A stretch of 15,278 bases of DNA, taken from Chloroflexota bacterium (GTDB taxonomy: Bacteria > Chloroflexota > Anaerolineae > Anaerolineales > Villigracilaceae). The stretch is taken from NCBI GenBank assembly GCA_016191985.1, contig JACPVB010000092.1, forward strand, positions 1-15,278, written 5' to 3'. Shown piece after piece: positions 12,389 to 15,278 of this stretch. The notes under the pieces are model-generated. The model did not search any database, was not told the DNA's origin, and saw only the letters and a program-made list of their open reading frames with translations. Each line of letters starts with the position of its first letter. Position 1 is the first letter of the stretch. The position numbers and the translations under genes were made by a program.

Positions 12389-13879
12389 ATGAACGTCGAA
12401 CTAAAAAACATCCATAAACATTTCGGCAAGGTTCATGCCAATAAAGGTATTAATTTAAATATTCCCTCCGGCACCATTCAGGGAATTTTGGGGGAAAACG
12501 GCGCGGGCAAAAGCACCCTGATGAAAATTCTTTCAGGATTTATTCAAGCCGATTTAGGCAGCGAAATTATTTTAGACGGCAAACCCGTCATCATTGATTC
12601 TCCCGCCGACGCGATCCATCACGGCGTGGGCATGTTGCATCAAGACCCATTGGATTTTCCCCCGATGCGGATTTTGGATAATTTTTTACTCGGCCACTCA
12701 GGCGGACTCTTCCCCAACCGCACAACGGTCGCGCGGGACTTCAAACTGCTTGCTGAACAATTTGATTTTTCCCTCGACCCAGACAGTTACGTGGATGCGC
12801 TCACCGTGGGGGAGCGCCAACAGCTTGAAATCATCCGCCTATTGTGGCTCGGCGCACGCATCCTCATCCTCGACGAGCCGACCACGGGCATCAGCGCTTC
12901 GCAGAAATCAAAATTATTTGCCACACTGACAAAACTCGCCGGGCAGGGCATGACGATCATCTTCGTTTCACATAAACTTGAAGATGTGGAACATCTTTGC
13001 AACCAGGTGGCGGTATTGCGGGCCGGTGAATTGGTGGGGGAGACCAAACCCCCATACATCACATCCAAACTTGTGGAGATGATGTTCGGCAAGGTAATCA
13101 CGCTTGGCGAAAGGCAGGCAACCCAGGCGGGCGAAGTTGTACTTTCGTTGAAAAATATATCACTTGAAGATGTGCGCTTGAAAATAAAAAATGTGGGTTT
13201 GGAAATCCGCGCCGGTGAAGTGATTGGCCTGGCGGGTATGGAAGGCTCCGGGCAGGGCATGTTCATCCGCGCCTGCGCAGGCTTGACGAGACCTGTCGGA
13301 GGCAGGATCAGGCTCAACGGTCGGGATTTGACCGGGAAGTCTTATCACACCTTCAAACGTGCGGGCGTGAATTTCCTGCCAGCCGCACGTCTCGAAGAAG
13401 GCCTCGTCCCTGGATTGAATTTGACCGACCATTTTATCCTGGCGGAGGAACCGAAAGGCGTTTTTATAGACCGCGCCGCCGGGCAAAAACTTGCCGAGGA
13501 ACGCATCCAATCTTTTAATATCCGCGGTACGCCGCTCAGCACGGTTGAGTCCCTTTCGGGTGGTAATCAACAGCGCGCGGAACTGGCGTTGTTGCAATCG
13601 CCACTTTCCCTGGTGCTGCTCGAACACCCCACCCGCGGCCTGGATATTGAATCTGTGATCTATATCTGGAGCAAATTAAAAGAGCGCTGCAGGCAGGGCG
13701 CTTCGATCATTTTTATTTCATCCGACCTGGAAGAGATTTTGCAATACAGCGACCGCCTGCTTGTATTCTTTAGTGGCAAGGTTTCGCAACCGATTGATGC
13801 AGGCGCAACCAGCGTGGAAGAACTTGGTCAATTGATCGGCGGGAAAGGTTGGGCAGACATGGGAGACGAACATGCTTAA
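12389..13879 (+). CDS. ABC transporter ATP-binding protein, double-domain (nucleoside/purine importer)
   Basis: Cytoplasmic energy-coupling subunit of 496 residues with two fused nucleotide-binding domains, as in NupO/YufO and sugar importers of the RbsA/MglA type. The first domain has Walker A GENGAGKST (35-43), Q-loop His84-Gln85, a signature variant LTVGERQQ (138-145) and Walker B ILILDEP (158-164). The second has a degenerate Walker A without Lys (about 282-290, AGMEGSGQG), a good signature LSGGNQQ (389-395) and a Walker B region VLLEHPTRGLD. Loss of the second Walker A Lys is common in this subfamily. I chose ATG 12389, preceded by GGAGA at 12375-12379. The open frame from 12353 starts inside the repeat hairpin. 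The stop overlaps the permease start by 8 nt. Confidence 0.93.
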   Translation: MNVELKNIHKHFGKVHANKGINLNIPSGTIQGILGENGAGKSTLMKILSGFIQADLGSEIILDGKPVIIDSPADAIHHGVGMLHQDPLDFPPMRILDNFLLGHSGGLFPNRTTVARDFKLLAEQFDFSLDPDSYVDALTVGERQQLEIIRLLWLGARILILDEPTTGISASQKSKLFATLTKLAGQGMTIIFVSHKLEDVEHLCNQVAVLRAGELVGETKPPYITSKLVEMMFGKVITLGERQATQAGEVVLSLKNISLEDVRLKIKNVGLEIRAGEVIGLAGMEGSGQGMFIRACAGLTRPVGGRIRLNGRDLTGKSYHTFKRAGVNFLPAARLEEGLVPGLNLTDHFILAEEPKGVFIDRAAGQKLAEERIQSFNIRGTPLSTVESLSGGNQQRAELALLQSPLSLVLLEHPTRGLDIESVIYIWSKLKERCRQGASIIFISSDLEEILQYSDRLLVFFSGKVSQPIDAGATSVEELGQLIGGKGWADMGDEHA

Positions 13880-14909
13880 AGGTCGTTTCGGAGGATTTTT
13901 CTTTCAACTGATTGCGCTTTTGCTGGCATTTGGAGTTGTGTCATTGATCTTGATTTCTGTAGATGCCTCGCCTGCGGATGCCTACAAAAATATGTTCACA
14001 GGTTCCTTTGGCTCGCTGCGTAAATTTGCCGAAGTGCTGGTGGCCTTTGTGCCTTTGCTGCTCGTCACTGCGGGCTTGCTGGTGACTTTTTCGTCCGGTC
14101 TGTGGAATATCGGTGTGGAGGGACAGGTTGTTTTGGGAGCCATCACAACCACCTGGGTCTTTCGATATTTTCTGGAAAGCGACCTGCCTCCCGCATTGAT
14201 TATCATCCTTGCCATTTTGGGCGGCATGGTGGGCGGCGCGATATGGGCCTCTTTCACCGGCTTGTTGAAGGTATTTGGCGGGGTGAATGAAATCTTTGGC
14301 GGGCTTGGCTTGAACTTTGTTTCTACAGCCCTGACCATCTACCTCATCTTTGGCCCGTGGAAACGCCCGGGTGTTGCTTCCATGAGTGGGACAGTGCCTT
14401 TTCCCGATGAATTCTCCCTGCCTCTTTTGGCTGACCTGCGGATCAGTCCCTGGGCACTGGGCATTGCCCTGGCTGGCATTGTGCTCGTATATTTTATTTT
14501 GCAGGGCACTTATTTTGGCCTGCGCCTCAAAGCGGTGGGGAAGAACTTCCGCGCCGCGTATTTGCTGGGGATTCCGACCTGGCAGTATTCCATGTATTCC
14601 TTCCTGATCTGCGGTGCGCTGGCAGGGGCGGCGGGAGCCGTACAAGTGGCGGCTGTCTATCACCGCCTGATCCCGTCCATTTCCAGCGGATATGGGTATC
14701 TGGGACTCATGGTTGCGATGTTGATTAATTACCAGGCAATTTGGGCGGTGCCGGTGGCATTGTTCTTTGCGGCATTGAATATCGGCAGTATTCAACTGCC
14801 GATTCTGATGAAACTCGATTCATCCCTTTCCGGTGTTTTGCAGGGTATATTGGTTTTGTTTGTATTGCTGGCAGAGGGTGTGCGCCAGAGATTTGCAAAG
14901 AAGGCATAA
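13872..14909 (+). CDS. ABC transporter permease (NupP/YufP-like)
   Basis: Inner-membrane permease of 345 residues of the branched-chain amino acid/nucleoside permease family. It has about eight to ten hydrophobic segments and the characteristic FSSGLWNIGVEGQVVLGA motif (about 73-90), GGVNEIFGGLGLNFV (about 135-149), and a late GYGYLGLMVAML segment. It pairs with the second permease to form the channel of the BMP-type importer. The start codon overlaps the end of the ATPase gene (ATG 13872, stop of the ATPase at 13877-13879), so translation is probably coupled. Confidence 0.93.
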   Translation: MLKGRFGGFFFQLIALLLAFGVVSLILISVDASPADAYKNMFTGSFGSLRKFAEVLVAFVPLLLVTAGLLVTFSSGLWNIGVEGQVVLGAITTTWVFRYFLESDLPPALIIILAILGGMVGGAIWASFTGLLKVFGGVNEIFGGLGLNFVSTALTIYLIFGPWKRPGVASMSGTVPFPDEFSLPLLADLRISPWALGIALAGIVLVYFILQGTYFGLRLKAVGKNFRAAYLLGIPTWQYSMYSFLICGALAGAAGAVQVAAVYHRLIPSISSGYGYLGLMVAMLINYQAIWAVPVALFFAALNIGSIQLPILMKLDSSLSGVLQGILVLFVLLAEGVRQRFAKKA

Positions 14910-14910
14910 C

Positions 14911-15278
14911 ATGACCCAGGAAACCATCATTATCGGATTGGCTGGTGTACTTGCGGCGGCAGCTCCCGTGATCTTTGCCGTACTTGGTGAAACATTTTCG
15001 GAGCGGGCCGGCGTCATTAATCTTTCCATGAATGGAACCATCCTGCTTTCAGCGATGGGCGGTTTTGCGGTGGCCTACAATACCGACAACATCATCCTCG
15101 GTTTTCTGGCAGGCATGTTGATCGGTGCGCTCGTGGCGTTGGTTGTGGCCTTTGCAAGCATTACCTTGAAGCAATCGCAAGTGGCAGTCGGTTTTGTGCT
15201 TGCGCTCACCTGCCGTGACCTTTCCTATTTTCTTGGAAATCCATACATGGGGGTGCCCGGTCCCCGTTTGCAGGCTGC
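14911..15278 (+). CDS. ABC transporter permease (NupQ/YufQ-like), 3' truncated by window end
   Basis: The frame opens at ATG 14911, one base after the TAA of the first permease, and continues to the window edge, giving about 122 residues. The product is hydrophobic and contains LGETFSERAGVINLSMNGTI (about 25-44), the hallmark of the second permease of BMP-type importers, followed by hydrophobic helices. Where most relatives read Leu-Glu-Gly after the Asn-Leu pair, this one has Met-Asn-Gly. It completes the set of binding protein, ATPase and two permeases. Confidence 0.92.
   Translation, partial: MTQETIIIGLAGVLAAAAPVIFAVLGETFSERAGVINLSMNGTILLSAMGGFAVAYNTDNIILGFLAGMLIGALVALVVAFASITLKQSQVAVGFVLALTCRDLSYFLGNPYMGVPGPRLQA

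Noticed and set aside
13941..14795. Minus-strand open frame opposite the first permease
   Set aside because: Gln/His/Arg-rich shadow of a membrane protein gene, with no start signals.

Overview
The window reads as a contiguous piece of a bacterial chromosome, probably Chloroflexota (Anaerolineae-like). The pointers are moderate GC, a lipoprotein with a Thr-Glu-Ala-Pro linker, a GxxExxY gene, and intergenic spaces filled with short-period repeats. This placement is an inference, because no rRNA or other marker gene is present. All supported genes lie on the plus strand. No tRNA, rRNA, CRISPR array or transposase was seen, and no gene-free stretch exceeds 300 bases.

Layout: (1) 2-79, C-terminal tail of a possible membrane protein. 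(2) 118-2631, an adenine deaminase-like amidohydrolase followed 6 nt later by a GntR/UTRA repressor. (3) 2634-3156, a GxxExxY (PD-(D/E)XK-like) gene framed by inverted nonamer repeats. (4) 3182-8719, a catabolic block: YgeY-type M20 hydrolase, aspartate-carbamoyltransferase-like enzyme, 96-aa hypothetical protein, histidine-phosphatase-like protein, YgeW/AOTCase-type knotted carbamoyltransferase and carbamate kinase. (5) 8877-10892, a large membrane GT-C-like protein with a TPR-like tail. (6) 11026 to the end, a BMP-family nucleoside/purine ABC importer: lipoprotein, double ATPase, permease, and a second permease cut by the window edge.

The likely common theme is purine or ureide salvage and fermentation. 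The BMP importer would bring in nucleosides or bases and the amidohydrolase would deaminate adenine. Ureido intermediates would then be processed by the YgeY-like hydrolase, and carbamoyl groups would be moved by the two carbamoyltransferases to phosphate. Carbamate kinase would convert carbamoyl phosphate to ATP, CO2 and ammonia. In Escherichia coli, ygeW, ygeY and the carbamate kinase yqeA sit together in an anaerobic purine-degradation locus. The ammonia-lyase ygeX, the hydantoinase and xanthine dehydrogenase of that locus are not in this window. The two carbamoyltransferases are not standard biosynthetic enzymes: the PyrB-like one has lost key aspartate- and carbamoyl-phosphate-binding residues, and the other belongs to the knotted class.

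A second, independent theme is repeat architecture. Several gene junctions of the catabolic block hold degenerate tandem repeats of exact 8-nt or 9-nt period, arranged as two opposed halves. They sit at 2634-2660 with 3130-3156, at 4371-4450, at 7624-7774 and at 8745-8833. Two of them run into coding sequence: one supplies the last codons of the M20 gene, and another supplies the ribosome binding site and first codons of carbamate kinase.
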